Origin: an uncultured bacterium
Lineage (GTDB): Bacteria > Cyanobacteriota > Vampirovibrionia > Gastranaerophilales > Gastranaerophilaceae
Length of the DNA stretch: 64,000 bases
NCBI GenBank assembly: GCA_949282215.1
Contig: CASDPF010000010.1
Span: forward strand, 1-64,000
Direction: 5' to 3'
In this document: positions 16,587 to 24,665 of the stretch, piece after piece
Numbering within the stretch: position 1 is the stretch's first letter
Layout: each line of letters begins with the position of its first letter
Notes under the pieces: model-generated
What the model saw: only the letters and a program-made list of their open reading frames with translations
Databases searched by the model: none
Told to the model about the DNA's origin: nothing
Made by a program: the position numbers and the translations under genes

Positions 16587-17912
16587 TTGAGTAGTCTAAA
16601 AACACAAGAACGTCTGGAATATCAGGATATATTAAATATTTATACTTCAGGCTGTAAAGAAAAATCATTGCATACTATCGGTCTTGAATATGAAAGACTT
16701 CCAATATCAATGGTTACAGGCAGAGCTGTTGATTATTCTTCCGAATTCGGTGTGTGTAATTTTTTGAGAGCTTTTGCTAAATCTGAAAATTGGGATTATA
16801 TCACTGATGATTACAATATAATCGGGCTTAAGCAGGAGCATGACACTATCACTCTTGAGCCGGGCTGCCAGATGGAACTTAGTGTTAAACCTGAAAAAAG
16901 TATTTCTGATTTAGAAAAAAAGATTAACTCACTTGATAAATTGATGGAGCCAATACTTGATAAGATGGGGATTACACTTTTAGGGTATGGCGTATCACCT
17001 TTATCTACTCATAAAAATATTAATCTTTTGCCAAAACGCAGATATGCATTGATGGCAAAATATTTATGGGGCATTCTCTCTGATGTTATGATGCGTGAAA
17101 CGGCAGGAATACAAGCTTGCTTTGATTTTGTCAATGAAGAGGATGCGGTGAGAAAATTTAAAATCACTAATAAATTAACTCCTTTTGTTACTGCAATGTT
17201 TGCAAATTCTCCAATCAGAGGAGGAGTTGATACAGGATATAAATCCTTTAGAGCATTAAGCTGGCTTAATACGGATAACGACAGGTGCGGTTTTACATAC
17301 AGGCTTGGTGATGAATATTCTTTTGAAGATTATATTGATTATGTAATGGAAACTCCTGTAATTTTTATTAATCGTGAAAATTTACCTATATATATTAATG
17401 GCAAAATTACTTTCAAAGATTTTATGAAACGGGGTTGGGAAGGGTTTGAACCTACTCTTGATGATTATTTATTGCAGGCTAATCTTTGTTTTCCTGAGGT
17501 CAGACTCCGTAACTTTATAGAAATTAGAAATCATGATTGCGGTAAAAAAGCTACTCCTTATGCAATTTTAGCCTTGTATAAAGGTATTTTGCAAAGTGAA
17601 TCTTCTATGGATGAAATCGAAGAACTTTTAAAACCCTATAGCTATAATGATTTCGCAGAATTACGTTATAATGTCCCGAAAAGCGGGTTAGCTGCTAAAA
17701 TTGCAGGTGTTCCTATAAAAGAAATCGTTAAAGAAATTCTTTATATCTCTGAAAAAGCTCTTATTAGCGAAAATTGTGGTGACGAAAGGTATCTTGACTT
17801 TATTAAAGAATATGCATTGCAAGGGATTACACCGGCTGATGTGATTATTCGTAATTGGAACGGGATTTGGGATAAGGATATTAAAAAGCTCTTAAAGTTT
17901 TTGACTGCTTAG
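16587..17912 (+). CDS. Glutamate-cysteine ligase, plant/cyanobacterial type (GCS2-related)
   Basis: 441 residues from TTG 16587, six bases after a GCGGAGG SD. The family signatures are visible: GLEYERLPI at about residue 32, DTITLEPGCQMELS near 91 (Mg/ATP and glutamate site), then LLPKRRYALMAKYL, QACFDF, ANSPIRGG and a RNFIEIRNHDCG segment near 310. This matches the group containing plant GSH1 and the related EgtA. The product joins glutamate and cysteine to gamma-glutamylcysteine, a thiol in itself and the precursor of glutathione. No glutathione synthetase lies in the window. Confidence 0.85.
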   Translation: MSSLKTQERLEYQDILNIYTSGCKEKSLHTIGLEYERLPISMVTGRAVDYSSEFGVCNFLRAFAKSENWDYITDDYNIIGLKQEHDTITLEPGCQMELSVKPEKSISDLEKKINSLDKLMEPILDKMGITLLGYGVSPLSTHKNINLLPKRRYALMAKYLWGILSDVMMRETAGIQACFDFVNEEDAVRKFKITNKLTPFVTAMFANSPIRGGVDTGYKSFRALSWLNTDNDRCGFTYRLGDEYSFEDYIDYVMETPVIFINRENLPIYINGKITFKDFMKRGWEGFEPTLDDYLLQANLCFPEVRLRNFIEIRNHDCGKKATPYAILALYKGILQSESSMDEIEELLKPYSYNDFAELRYNVPKSGLAAKIAGVPIKEIVKEILYISEKALISENCGDERYLDFIKEYALQGITPADVIIRNWNGIWDKDIKKLLKFLTA

Positions 17913-17970
17913 TTTTCAGACCATGCCTTCAGGTTATTCTTATTAAATATTTTACAAAACTTAATAATAA

Positions 17971-18060
17971 TTTAAACCATGAAAAAGCATGCAGTGAGCA
18001 TGATTTCATGGTTTAAATTTCTCAAACCATGTCATTGAGCATGATTTGACATGATTGACT
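17971..18060. repeat. Two related hairpins with 14 bp and 7 bp arms
   Basis: TTTAAACCATGAAA (17971-17984) pairs perfectly with TTTCATGGTTTAAA (18004-18017) around a loop with GAGCATGA. The next 40 bases repeat the layout: CATGTCA, a loop with GAGCATGATT, then TGACATG. Both loops share GAGCATGATTT. They lie after the ligase gene and may act in termination or protein binding, but neither is followed by a proper T run. Confidence 0.6.
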
Positions 18061-18131
18061 TTTGAAAACCCGCTGTATTGCTAGGTTTAAAACCTTTGTT
18101 ACAAATGTTCACATACTCATGTCCCTCTCTT

Positions 18132-18288
18132 GAAAATGCAGAGGGATTTTCTATAATGTAATTAAGGACAGGCGATATACCGCCGGGGATGGTAGTTCCA
18201 GCAGGTTTTTCTGTATGGGCTAGGTGCAGGCTCGTGATGATTAGGGTTTGCTTTTATGAGTAGATAGTTCAATTTGGAGATTATAAAA
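18132..18288 (+). promoter_or_regulatory. Strong promoter and structured 5' leader of the small Cys protein gene
   Basis: TTGAAA (about 18132) and TATAAT (about 18154) are 16 bp apart. A CCCTCT / AGAGGG stem with a T-rich tail (18123-18147) overlaps this promoter and may terminate upstream transcription. The predicted leader starts near 18165 and contains several short stems (GGCG...CGCC, GGGA...TTCC, GGGCTAGGTGCAGGCTC), with higher G+C than usual here. I cannot match it to a riboswitch class. A GGAG SD ends the leader nine bases before TTG 18289. Confidence 0.5.
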
Positions 18289-18510
18289 TTGTTTAGAAGT
18301 AGGGATATGGGTAGAGCAGTAGCTGTTAGAAGATGGACTCCGACCGCTCTTGAATGTTATAAACGTGGTTGTAATTGTGAAGGGTGCTTTTATAGAGATT
18401 TCTTTAGCGGCTCCTCTCAAAAATGTCAAATGAAAGCTTCTGTTCTTGAACTTGTTAGAGTTATAGGAACTCCTAATGTTGAATTACAACAATTTCTTAT
18501 AGAAGATTAA
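18289..18510 (+). CDS. Small cysteine-rich protein, possible metal binding
   Basis: About 73 residues from TTG 18289 (GGAG SD, nine-base spacing); another in-frame TTG at 18274 is less likely because it overlaps that SD. The centre has YKRGCNCEGCFYRDFF followed by QKCQMK, a C-x-C-x-x-C plus C arrangement that could hold zinc or an iron-sulfur cluster. The N-terminus is basic (RSRDMGRAVAVRRW), which would suit nucleic acid binding. I do not recognise the family. It lies 67 bp upstream of hpf with a separate promoter between them. Confidence 0.6.
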   Translation: MFRSRDMGRAVAVRRWTPTALECYKRGCNCEGCFYRDFFSGSSQKCQMKASVLELVRVIGTPNVELQQFLIED

Positions 18511-18529
18511 TTTGGGCTTTAAAATTTAT

Positions 18530-18568
18530 GTAACTTGTGCTATAATATATAGGCAGTATATTATATGG
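18530..18568 (+). promoter_or_regulatory. hpf promoter with overlapping palindrome
   Basis: TTTAAA and TATAAT (about 18541) are spaced 17 bp, with TG one base before the -10 (extended -10). The -10 is part of a TATAATATA / TATATTATA inverted repeat with a six- or seven-base centre, so a bound protein could block initiation. Which factor would bind is unknown. Confidence 0.5.
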
Positions 18569-18576
18569 AGGTAGAC

Positions 18577-18948
18577 ATGCACATTTACGTAAACGGAAGA
18601 AACATTGAAATTACTGACGCTATTAAAGCTTATGTAAAAGAGAAAATTGGAAAAGTCGCAAATCATTACGACCAAATCCAAGGTATTGATGTTGTATTAT
18701 CAGTTATTAAAAATCCGTCAGCTTCCGGTAAACATGTTGCTGAAGTTTCATGCAAAATGAATACTGGCGTTGTTCGTTGTGAAGAAGCAGCAGATTCTAT
18801 GTATGAGAGTATAGATTTACTTGCTGATAAGTTAGACAGACAGGTAAAAAAATTCAAAGATAAAGCACTAGGCTCAGATAAAGCTTCTATCAGAACTGAT
18901 AATAAAGAAGAAGTGGCTGAAGAAGCTGATGAGGCTGTAGAAGAATAA
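18577..18948 (+). CDS. hpf: Ribosome hibernation promoting factor
   Basis: Start ATG 18577 lies four bases after a GGAGGTAG SD; an upstream ATG at 18565 contains the SD itself and is rejected. The 123-residue protein has the beta-alpha-beta-beta-beta-alpha S30AE fold: MHIYVNGRNIEITDAIKAYV, then HVAEVSCKMNTGVVRCEE, and SMYESIDLLADKLDRQVKKFKDK. It binds the 30S decoding site in stationary phase and stops translation. It is the short form: the C-terminal dimerisation domain of long HPF is missing and is replaced by an acidic tail, so 100S formation by long-HPF dimerisation is not expected. Confidence 0.9.
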   Translation: MHIYVNGRNIEITDAIKAYVKEKIGKVANHYDQIQGIDVVLSVIKNPSASGKHVAEVSCKMNTGVVRCEEAADSMYESIDLLADKLDRQVKKFKDKALGSDKASIRTDNKEEVAEEADEAVEE

Positions 18949-18957
18949 TTAAAAAAA

Positions 18958-19743
18958 ATGATTAACGGGAAAAAAGTCGTCGTAATTATGCCCGCATACA
19001 ATGCGGAAAAAACTTTAAAACAAACCTACGATGAAATCTATAAAGATTTTGTTGACGAAGTTATTCTTGTGGATGATTATTCTCAGGACAATACAAAAGT
19101 TGTATCAAAACAGTTGAATATAAAAACTATTGTCCATAAAGAAAATAAAGGTTACGGTGCTAATCAAAAATCCTGTTATAAAGCGGCTTTGAAATCCGGA
19201 GCAGATATCGTGGTGATGCTGCATCCGGATTATCAATATACCCCGAAATTAATTCCAGCAATAGTTTGTATGATGGCTTTTGAACAGTATGATGCTGTTT
19301 TAGCTTCCCGTATGCTTGGAAATTCTGCTCTTAAAGGCGGTATGCCTTTTTATAAGTTTGTTGCAAACCATTTCCTTACTTGGTTTGAAAATTTATTTAC
19401 AGGAGAAAAATTGTCTGAGTATCATACGGGATTTAGAGGTTTTACCAAGGAAGTTTTGGAAAAGCTGCCTCTCGGAGAATGTGATGATGATTTCATTTTT
19501 GATAATGAAATGATTGCACTTCTTTTCTACCATAATTACAATATTGGGGAGTTATCCTGTCCGACAAAATATTTTAAGGAAGCATCATCAATTAATTTTG
19601 TTCGTTCTTGTAAGTATGGTCTCGGAGTTTTGGCTGTTAGTCTAAAATATAGACTTGCAAAGCTCGGAATAAAGTCGAAAATATTTAAGCCTGATGCTAA
19701 AAAACTTGATTTGGATACTGAGCTTGAATATTATTATCAGTAA
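18958..19743 (+). CDS. Family 2 glycosyltransferase (polyprenyl-phosphate sugar synthase-like)
   Basis: 261 residues. The GT-A start VVVIMPAYNAEKTLKQTYDE, the VDDYSQDNT motif near 40, HKENKGYGANQKSC near 60 and the metal-binding HPDY at about 91 (DxD-like) are clear, and a FRGFTKEVL segment near 160 is typical of dolichol-phosphate-mannose synthase-like enzymes. No C-terminal membrane domain is present. It probably transfers a sugar from a nucleotide donor to a lipid carrier or glycan. It starts nine bases after the hpf stop; only a poly-A tract precedes the ATG, so coupling to hpf is likely. Confidence 0.8.
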   Translation: MINGKKVVVIMPAYNAEKTLKQTYDEIYKDFVDEVILVDDYSQDNTKVVSKQLNIKTIVHKENKGYGANQKSCYKAALKSGADIVVMLHPDYQYTPKLIPAIVCMMAFEQYDAVLASRMLGNSALKGGMPFYKFVANHFLTWFENLFTGEKLSEYHTGFRGFTKEVLEKLPLGECDDDFIFDNEMIALLFYHNYNIGELSCPTKYFKEASSINFVRSCKYGLGVLAVSLKYRLAKLGIKSKIFKPDAKKLDLDTELEYYYQ

Positions 19744-19753
19744 TTACGAAAAT

Positions 19754-20500
19754 TTATTTACACTTTGTCTTGCCATCCCAGCTTAAATCACTGCAGTGAA
19801 GATAATCCATATTTTCATTTGAAATTATCCACCTTGTACAGGCATATCCGTTAACTTTATTTTCAGATGTATTTTGAATATTGCAATGAGTTTCCATTTC
19901 ATAATTGTTGAAATTTGTGGATATTGAACTTTGTAATATTGAAAAATAAAAAATATCTTTGCCTGTGCTGTTTGGTGGATTTTCAATTCCGTTAATATCG
20001 ACTGCAAAATCTCCGCAAATATCTTTTTTCTTACAGTTTATGTTTGAAATCCAACCTCCGATTACTGTCATACCATTTGCTAAATTGATTATTGAATATG
20101 ATTTTAGGTCAATATTTCGTATGTTTCCTGTTAGAGTGTATAAGTTATCAGGTTTTTTACATGAGCTTTCATTTGCTTTGCATCTTGTAGCTATTTTTAA
20201 ATATGGTGATAATTTGTCCCAAAAAATGTCTTGGTTTATTCTTCCCGAATCATTTTGAACAGCAGACCCATCCTCATTTGTTTCAAATGTAGAATTTTCT
20301 GTAAACCAGTAATTAATATCTCCGTTTTGATTTTTAGCTAACATATATGCTTGATTTAATAATGAATATGCTACTTTGACCTTATTAACTGTTACTTTTT
20401 CTTGATTTTTTTGTACTAAAGTCGGAAGTGTCATTGCAGCGACTACTCCGATAATGCCCAGTGTTATTAAAACTTCTGCAAGTGTAAAACCCTGTTTCAT
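19754..20500 (-). CDS. Type IV prepilin-like protein
   Basis: 248 residues. The N-terminus MKQGFTLAEVLITLGIIGVV is a class III signal: prepilin peptidase would cut after Gly4, leaving Phe1 and Glu5 of the mature pilin, followed by the hydrophobic N-terminal helix. The globular part has eight or more cysteines (for example RCKANESSCKK, NCKKKDICGD, YACTRW, HCSDLSW), suggesting disulfides after export. No pilus assembly gene is nearby. It may be a minor pilin or pseudopilin or an adhesin that uses a pilus system encoded elsewhere. An AAGGAA SD precedes the start. Confidence 0.8.
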   Translation of the reverse strand: MKQGFTLAEVLITLGIIGVVAAMTLPTLVQKNQEKVTVNKVKVAYSLLNQAYMLAKNQNGDINYWFTENSTFETNEDGSAVQNDSGRINQDIFWDKLSPYLKIATRCKANESSCKKPDNLYTLTGNIRNIDLKSYSIINLANGMTVIGGWISNINCKKKDICGDFAVDINGIENPPNSTGKDIFYFSILQSSISTNFNNYEMETHCNIQNTSENKVNGYACTRWIISNENMDYLHCSDLSWDGKTKCK

Positions 20501-20516
20501 ATAGCCTTCCTTTCCT

Positions 20517-20532
20517 ATTGAGAAATCTCAAT
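20517..20532. promoter_or_regulatory. Palindrome between prepilin and XRE genes, candidate operator
   Basis: ATTGAGA-AA-TCTCAAT is a perfect 7-2-7 palindrome 16 bp upstream of the prepilin start, and a further CTCAAT half-site lies at about 20560-20565 next to the XRE start. The divergent layout suggests that the XRE protein binds here and controls both genes. This is inference. Confidence 0.45.
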
Positions 20533-20567
20533 GATTTTAATAATATTATATTGCATAATCTCAATAA

Positions 20568-20807
20568 ATGCAATATTCAGAATTAGGGAAATTTATTAAA
20601 GATAAAAGAATAAATGCAGGGATTTCACTTAACAAGTTAGCTATGGATGCGGAGATTGACCCTGCCATTTTATGCAGAATAGAAAATTTAAAACAAGGTA
20701 TAAAGTTAAATATCTTAGAAAGTATTTCGTTTGCATTTAATATGAAAGTGTCTGAGTTTTTATCTGAATATGAAAAAATTTATGATATAAAAAAAGACCA
20801 CAAATAA
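20568..20807 (+). CDS. XRE-family transcriptional regulator
   Basis: 79 residues that are nearly all one helix-turn-helix domain: LGKFIKDKRINAGISLNKLA, then DPAILCRIENLKQG and the third helix LNILESISFAFNMKV. Single-domain XRE proteins of this size are usually repressors that bind a palindrome as dimers. No SD is visible; CATAAT ends about eight bases before the ATG. It is divergent from the prepilin gene (67 bp), with a palindrome between, and is followed by its own terminator. Confidence 0.8.
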   Translation: MQYSELGKFIKDKRINAGISLNKLAMDAEIDPAILCRIENLKQGIKLNILESISFAFNMKVSEFLSEYEKIYDIKKDHK

Positions 20808-20824
20808 ATTGTGGTCTTTTTTTA
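20793..20824 (+). terminator. Terminator after the XRE gene
   Basis: AAAGACCACAA and TTGTGGTCTTT form an 11 bp stem around a four-base loop, followed by a T run. The 5' A run makes it usable for the convergent HEAT-repeat gene as well. Confidence 0.92.
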
Positions 20825-20851
20825 TATATTAATTGGTTTTACTTTTATCAA

Positions 20852-21709
20852 TTAAAATGTTGCAGCAGGTTTCTTCTGTACTGAAGCTCCCGGAATTGAT
20901 TGCCAGTTAGCTGCCATAATTTTCTTGAAGGATTTCAATGCTGTATCTTCAAGTTCACCAAGTTCTTCTGCTTCCATAATTAATTCTCTTAATGGAAGTA
21001 AGGCTCTCTGGTCTCTAAGAACACCAAGTGCAGCAGCTGCACCGGCTCTTACTAATTCATTTTCGTTGCGGTTTTTCATAACGTCAATCAATGCCGGAAC
21101 TGCTTTTGTATCATTTAATTTACCAAGTGATGTTACAGCATAAATTCTAACGTTCACCCATTCGTCATATAACATATTAATGACTTTATCAACAGCTTTT
21201 TTGTTTCCGATTTCACCTAATGCTCTTGTTGCGTCGCAACGTACATTGACTTTTTCGTGGTCTAAAGAATCTATTAATGCGTCTGTTGCAACATCTCCGA
21301 TTTCAATTAAAGCATCTGTTGCTGTAATACAAACTTGAGGATTTTCATCGTTAAGAGCTTCTACCAAAGGCTCTACAACAATTTCGCCGCCTAAACGTCC
21401 TAATGCTCTAGCTGCACGAACACGTACATCAACATTGCGATCTTCTCTTAAAGATTCAATTAAGTGAGTTGTAGCTTTTGAATCTCCCAATTCTCCTAGA
21501 GCTCTTGCTGCATATAAACGAACAGAACCGTTTTTATCATGTTTTAATACTTCAATTAAAGGTTCTACAGCTTTGGAGTCGCCCATTTCTCCTAAAACAC
21601 GGGCTGCATTGTATCTGACTTTTTCGGAATTACTTGTTTTCAAATCCATTAGTAGTTCATCAAATGATTTTTTTACTTGTTTTTTCTTACTGTTCACACT
21701 AATTGTCAT
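20852..21709 (-). CDS. HEAT-repeat protein (PBS lyase HEAT-like)
   Basis: The frame starts at GTG 21730, but ATG 21709 has a GGAGG SD eight bases upstream and is preferred (285 residues). About seven repeats of roughly 31 residues are seen, with the consensus DxxVRxxAARALGxLGDxxAVxPLIxxL (for example VRLYAARALGELGDSKATTH). These repeats are the type found in phycocyanobilin lyases CpcE/F, but pigment genes are absent here and the protein probably serves as a protein-protein scaffold in the cytoplasm. The N-terminus has a basic KKKQVKK segment. A run of TG(T/C)-rich AT sequence lies upstream without other genes. Confidence 0.85.
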   Translation of the reverse strand: MTISVNSKKKQVKKSFDELLMDLKTSNSEKVRYNAARVLGEMGDSKAVEPLIEVLKHDKNGSVRLYAARALGELGDSKATTHLIESLREDRNVDVRVRAARALGRLGGEIVVEPLVEALNDENPQVCITATDALIEIGDVATDALIDSLDHEKVNVRCDATRALGEIGNKKAVDKVINMLYDEWVNVRIYAVTSLGKLNDTKAVPALIDVMKNRNENELVRAGAAAALGVLRDQRALLPLRELIMEAEELGELEDTALKSFKKIMAANWQSIPGASVQKKPAATF

Positions 21710-21730
21710 TAAATTTTCCTCCGACACCAC

Positions 21731-22075
21731 AAATAATATTCTACACTTACATTTTTATAAAAAACTTTTTGAGAATATTATTGCCTTTTTACCTTATTTA
21801 TATTAAATATTTGTAACAAATCTAACCTTTACTGTTGTCTTTTTACAGTCATTTGTCAACTGCTGTTTGCTTTTGGGGAGCAAGTGTAAATAAATATTTT
21901 CTATTTGATTAAGGGTATTACTTACACTTTATTGTTTATATTTGTATAATAACATATTTTTTATAAAATTTCTTAGTTTGAATGTATTATTTATACAAAT
22001 AATACGATTGTTTAATTAAAATTAGGTTTAATTCAACAATATTTAAGTAAAATACGTAACATAACTTAATAAACA
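21731..22075. other. AT-rich intergenic region, nothing recognised
   Basis: About 345 bases between two minus-strand genes. It is highly AT-rich with no ORF of note, no tRNA-like arm and no strong hairpin with a T run. It should contain the HEAT gene promoter and the 3' end of the sensor kinase transcript. Confidence 0.5.
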
Positions 22076-23734
22076 CTACTTACTATAGATAGTAATAACA
22101 AACTCACTACCTTTGCCAAGCTCACTGTTTACGCAGATTTTGCCGTTATGCTTTTCAATAATTTTTGCAGAAATTGCTAATCCAAGTCCTGTGCCGATTC
22201 CTACACCTTTTGTTGTATATCCGGCTGTAAAAATTTTGTCAATTTCATTTTTCGGAATACCTTTACCTGTGTCTTTTATGCTCACAGTCAAGGTTTCGCC
22301 CTCAAAATTTGTTGTGATTGTGATAGTACCTTTTCCTTCAATAGCTTGACAAGCATTGACTAAAATATTGGTGAATACTTGATTTAGTATATTAGGGTAG
22401 CAATTAATAAGAGGTAATTTTCCGTAGTTTTTGATTATTTCTATTCTGTTTTTTGTTTCATGACGTATCAATTCCAGTGTCAAATCAAGTTCTTTGTTGA
22501 TATCAGCCTCTTGAAGCTCGGCTTCATCAAGTCTTACGAACTTTTTTAGTGAGACCACAATATTGCTTATTCTTTGAATTGCTTCGCTGTCAATATGGTT
22601 GATTTCCTGCATTATATCTGCGATTTCGGTATCTTTAATTTGTGGAATAAATTTTGCTAAAAGTCCGTTATTTGATTTAATTGAGGCAACTGGAGTATTG
22701 ATTTCATGTGCTACTCCTGCTACCAGTTGTCCCAGAGATGCCATTTTTTCTGAATTTATCAGTTGTAATTGAGTTTCCTTAAGCTCTTTAAGTGCATTTT
22801 TTAATTCTTTGACTGTTTGAATATTCCTTTGATAGAGTTGTGCTCTTATTATTGCGTTGCCCAGTTGGAAAGAAATTGCTTCTAAAATTTCCAATTCTTC
22901 TGATAATTCTCGTTTGTGGTAACTTAGTAAAACTATTACACCGATTAGCTTTTGCAGATGGAATACCGGAACGACAACACGCATTACTGATTGTTTATAC
23001 GGTTCTGCATCCAGATATTCTTTAAGGCAGTGAACTACTGAAATTTTGTTATTGCAAATAGTATCAAAAGTTTCATTATCAAAGGATATTGAGCTTTTTT
23101 CTGATTGTTTTTTGCTGCCGTAAATTTCAATAATATTAAAAGTTTTATTTTTAGCTTCTGCGTAGTATGTTTTGAACGCTCCAAACATCAGTGCAAGTTC
23201 TGTTAATGCAGAATTAAGAATTTTTGAGATATCCGTAGATTCTCTTATTAGGTTTGAAACTTTGTTTATGAGGGCAATTCGGATGGCTTGTGATTGAGCT
23301 TTTTGTTTAATTTTTTGTAAATCTTCATTTTCTTCTTCAAGAGAATTATAGCTATGTTGTAATTTTTCGTATTGTTTTTGTTTTTTTAGTAATTCTGTTT
23401 GAGCACTTGTGTCAGAAAAAAAGAAAATTGCATATTTGCCTTTTTTAATTACCGACATATCATAGTAGGATATTTTTTCTCGATTATGCTGGTAGGAAAC
23501 AGAGGCAAAAAAGTTCTCTTCACAGTTTAGTGCATGATAGATAGGAGAATAGTTTTCGAGGTTTTCGCTTGTGAGCGGGCAGATATCAAAATTATAATTG
23601 TGGGAAAATTTTTTTAAGTTTGAAAAATCTGCAAACCAGCGTTTGAAGGTATAATTCTGATAAATTACTTCCCGCTTGTTGTTTACTATAATTACCGCAT
23701 CCCTAAACTGATTAAAGATATCAAACTTTTTCAT
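22076..23734 (-). CDS. Cytosolic sensor histidine kinase (PAS-GAF-HisKA-HATPase)
   Basis: 552 residues with no membrane segment. A PAS-like domain covers about 8-125, a coiled coil follows (QYEKLQHSYNSLEEENEDLQ near 140), then a GAF-like domain at about 165-300. The kinase core has the H-box LVAGVAHEINTPVASI near 340, N-box QVFTNILVNACQAI, G1 IKDTGKGIPKNE and G2 GIGTGLGLAIS at the C-terminus. The autophosphorylated residue would be the His in VAHEINTP. No response regulator is adjacent, so it is an orphan kinase. No SD: TATAAT ends seven bases before the ATG, so a leaderless mRNA is likely. Confidence 0.88.
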   Translation of the reverse strand: MKKFDIFNQFRDAVIIVNNKREVIYQNYTFKRWFADFSNLKKFSHNYNFDICPLTSENLENYSPIYHALNCEENFFASVSYQHNREKISYYDMSVIKKGKYAIFFFSDTSAQTELLKKQKQYEKLQHSYNSLEEENEDLQKIKQKAQSQAIRIALINKVSNLIRESTDISKILNSALTELALMFGAFKTYYAEAKNKTFNIIEIYGSKKQSEKSSISFDNETFDTICNNKISVVHCLKEYLDAEPYKQSVMRVVVPVFHLQKLIGVIVLLSYHKRELSEELEILEAISFQLGNAIIRAQLYQRNIQTVKELKNALKELKETQLQLINSEKMASLGQLVAGVAHEINTPVASIKSNNGLLAKFIPQIKDTEIADIMQEINHIDSEAIQRISNIVVSLKKFVRLDEAELQEADINKELDLTLELIRHETKNRIEIIKNYGKLPLINCYPNILNQVFTNILVNACQAIEGKGTITITTNFEGETLTVSIKDTGKGIPKNEIDKIFTAGYTTKGVGIGTGLGLAISAKIIEKHNGKICVNSELGKGSEFVITIYSK

Positions 23735-23774
23735 ATATAATATTATATTCTAACAAGTTTAGGCGGGCAATTTG

Positions 23775-24665
23775 TTAATCATTAAGTATTAGGTCAAAGC
23801 ATAGATTTTCTACTATTGTTTGAATATTCATGTTTAGTTGAAGTTCTTTTTTTGCTTTTTCGACGGAGTTGATATCTTTTAGAAGTTTTAGTTTTAGCAA
23901 TTTATTATGTACATTTGATTTTAAAAGTTCTGTCATAAAGTTTTGGATTTGGACTAAAACTTCCATGGGTTCATTGTCTTTTGTCAGGGTAAGAAGTTTG
24001 TCATTCAAATCAAGAACTTTGTTTCTTTCCAGTTCAAGGTAATTTTCTATTGAATCTTTCACCAGTGAAAAGTCACGAGAGTCTTCTTGCATTGATGGTA
24101 CGAAGAAACATTGAGCACGGGATATAATTGTTGAAATCATATCTGATTTGTCTTTTGTCAAAAAGAAAAATGTTGTATTTGACGGCGGTTCTTCAAAGGT
24201 TTTAAGTAATGCGTTAGCTGTCGGCTCTTGGAAGTTATTAGGATTTAGTCCGCATACATTCCCGTCTTTATCTTTGTCACAGAATATTAATACCCGATGA
24301 TATTCTGAAGTTACCAATAAATCGTTTTTTATCATTCTTGCTTGATCAATTGAGATTACGGTCTTTGATTCGTCGTTAGATGGTTTGTTATCAACCTTTG
24401 ATATTGTGAGAACTGCCGGATGTTGGTTTTCTCTAATCCAGTTACAGTTAAGACATTTGCATTCAGGAGTGTGATCTCCATTACAGTTAAGCATTCTTGC
24501 AATTTCTAATGCCAAGTCGTACTGTGCCTGAATATCTGTTCCGTAAAAAAGTATGCAGTGAGCAATATTTTTATTAGGTTTTTCTATTCCTTTTGTGAAA
24601 TATTTTATTAAAAAAGGATATTTTTCTCTTATATTTTCTGTTCCTAGGTTATTTAAAGAAGGCAT
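23775..24665 (-). CDS. holB: DNA polymerase III delta' subunit
   Basis: 296 residues. The clamp-loader AAA+ fold is recognisable: HCILFYGTDIQAQ near 37 occupies the Walker A position but lacks GKT, as usual for delta'; a zinc module CNGDHTPECKCLNC follows near 60; the TANALLKTFEEPPSNTTFFF block near 150 and SRAQCFFV (SRC motif) near 185 are diagnostic. It assists loading of the beta clamp. GGAGGTAGAAA gives a strong SD for ATG 24665, and the start overlaps holA by 17 bp, so the two clamp-loader subunits are co-translated. Confidence 0.88.
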   Translation of the reverse strand: MPSLNNLGTENIREKYPFLIKYFTKGIEKPNKNIAHCILFYGTDIQAQYDLALEIARMLNCNGDHTPECKCLNCNWIRENQHPAVLTISKVDNKPSNDESKTVISIDQARMIKNDLLVTSEYHRVLIFCDKDKDGNVCGLNPNNFQEPTANALLKTFEEPPSNTTFFFLTKDKSDMISTIISRAQCFFVPSMQEDSRDFSLVKDSIENYLELERNKVLDLNDKLLTLTKDNEPMEVLVQIQNFMTELLKSNVHNKLLKLKLLKDINSVEKAKKELQLNMNIQTIVENLCFDLILND

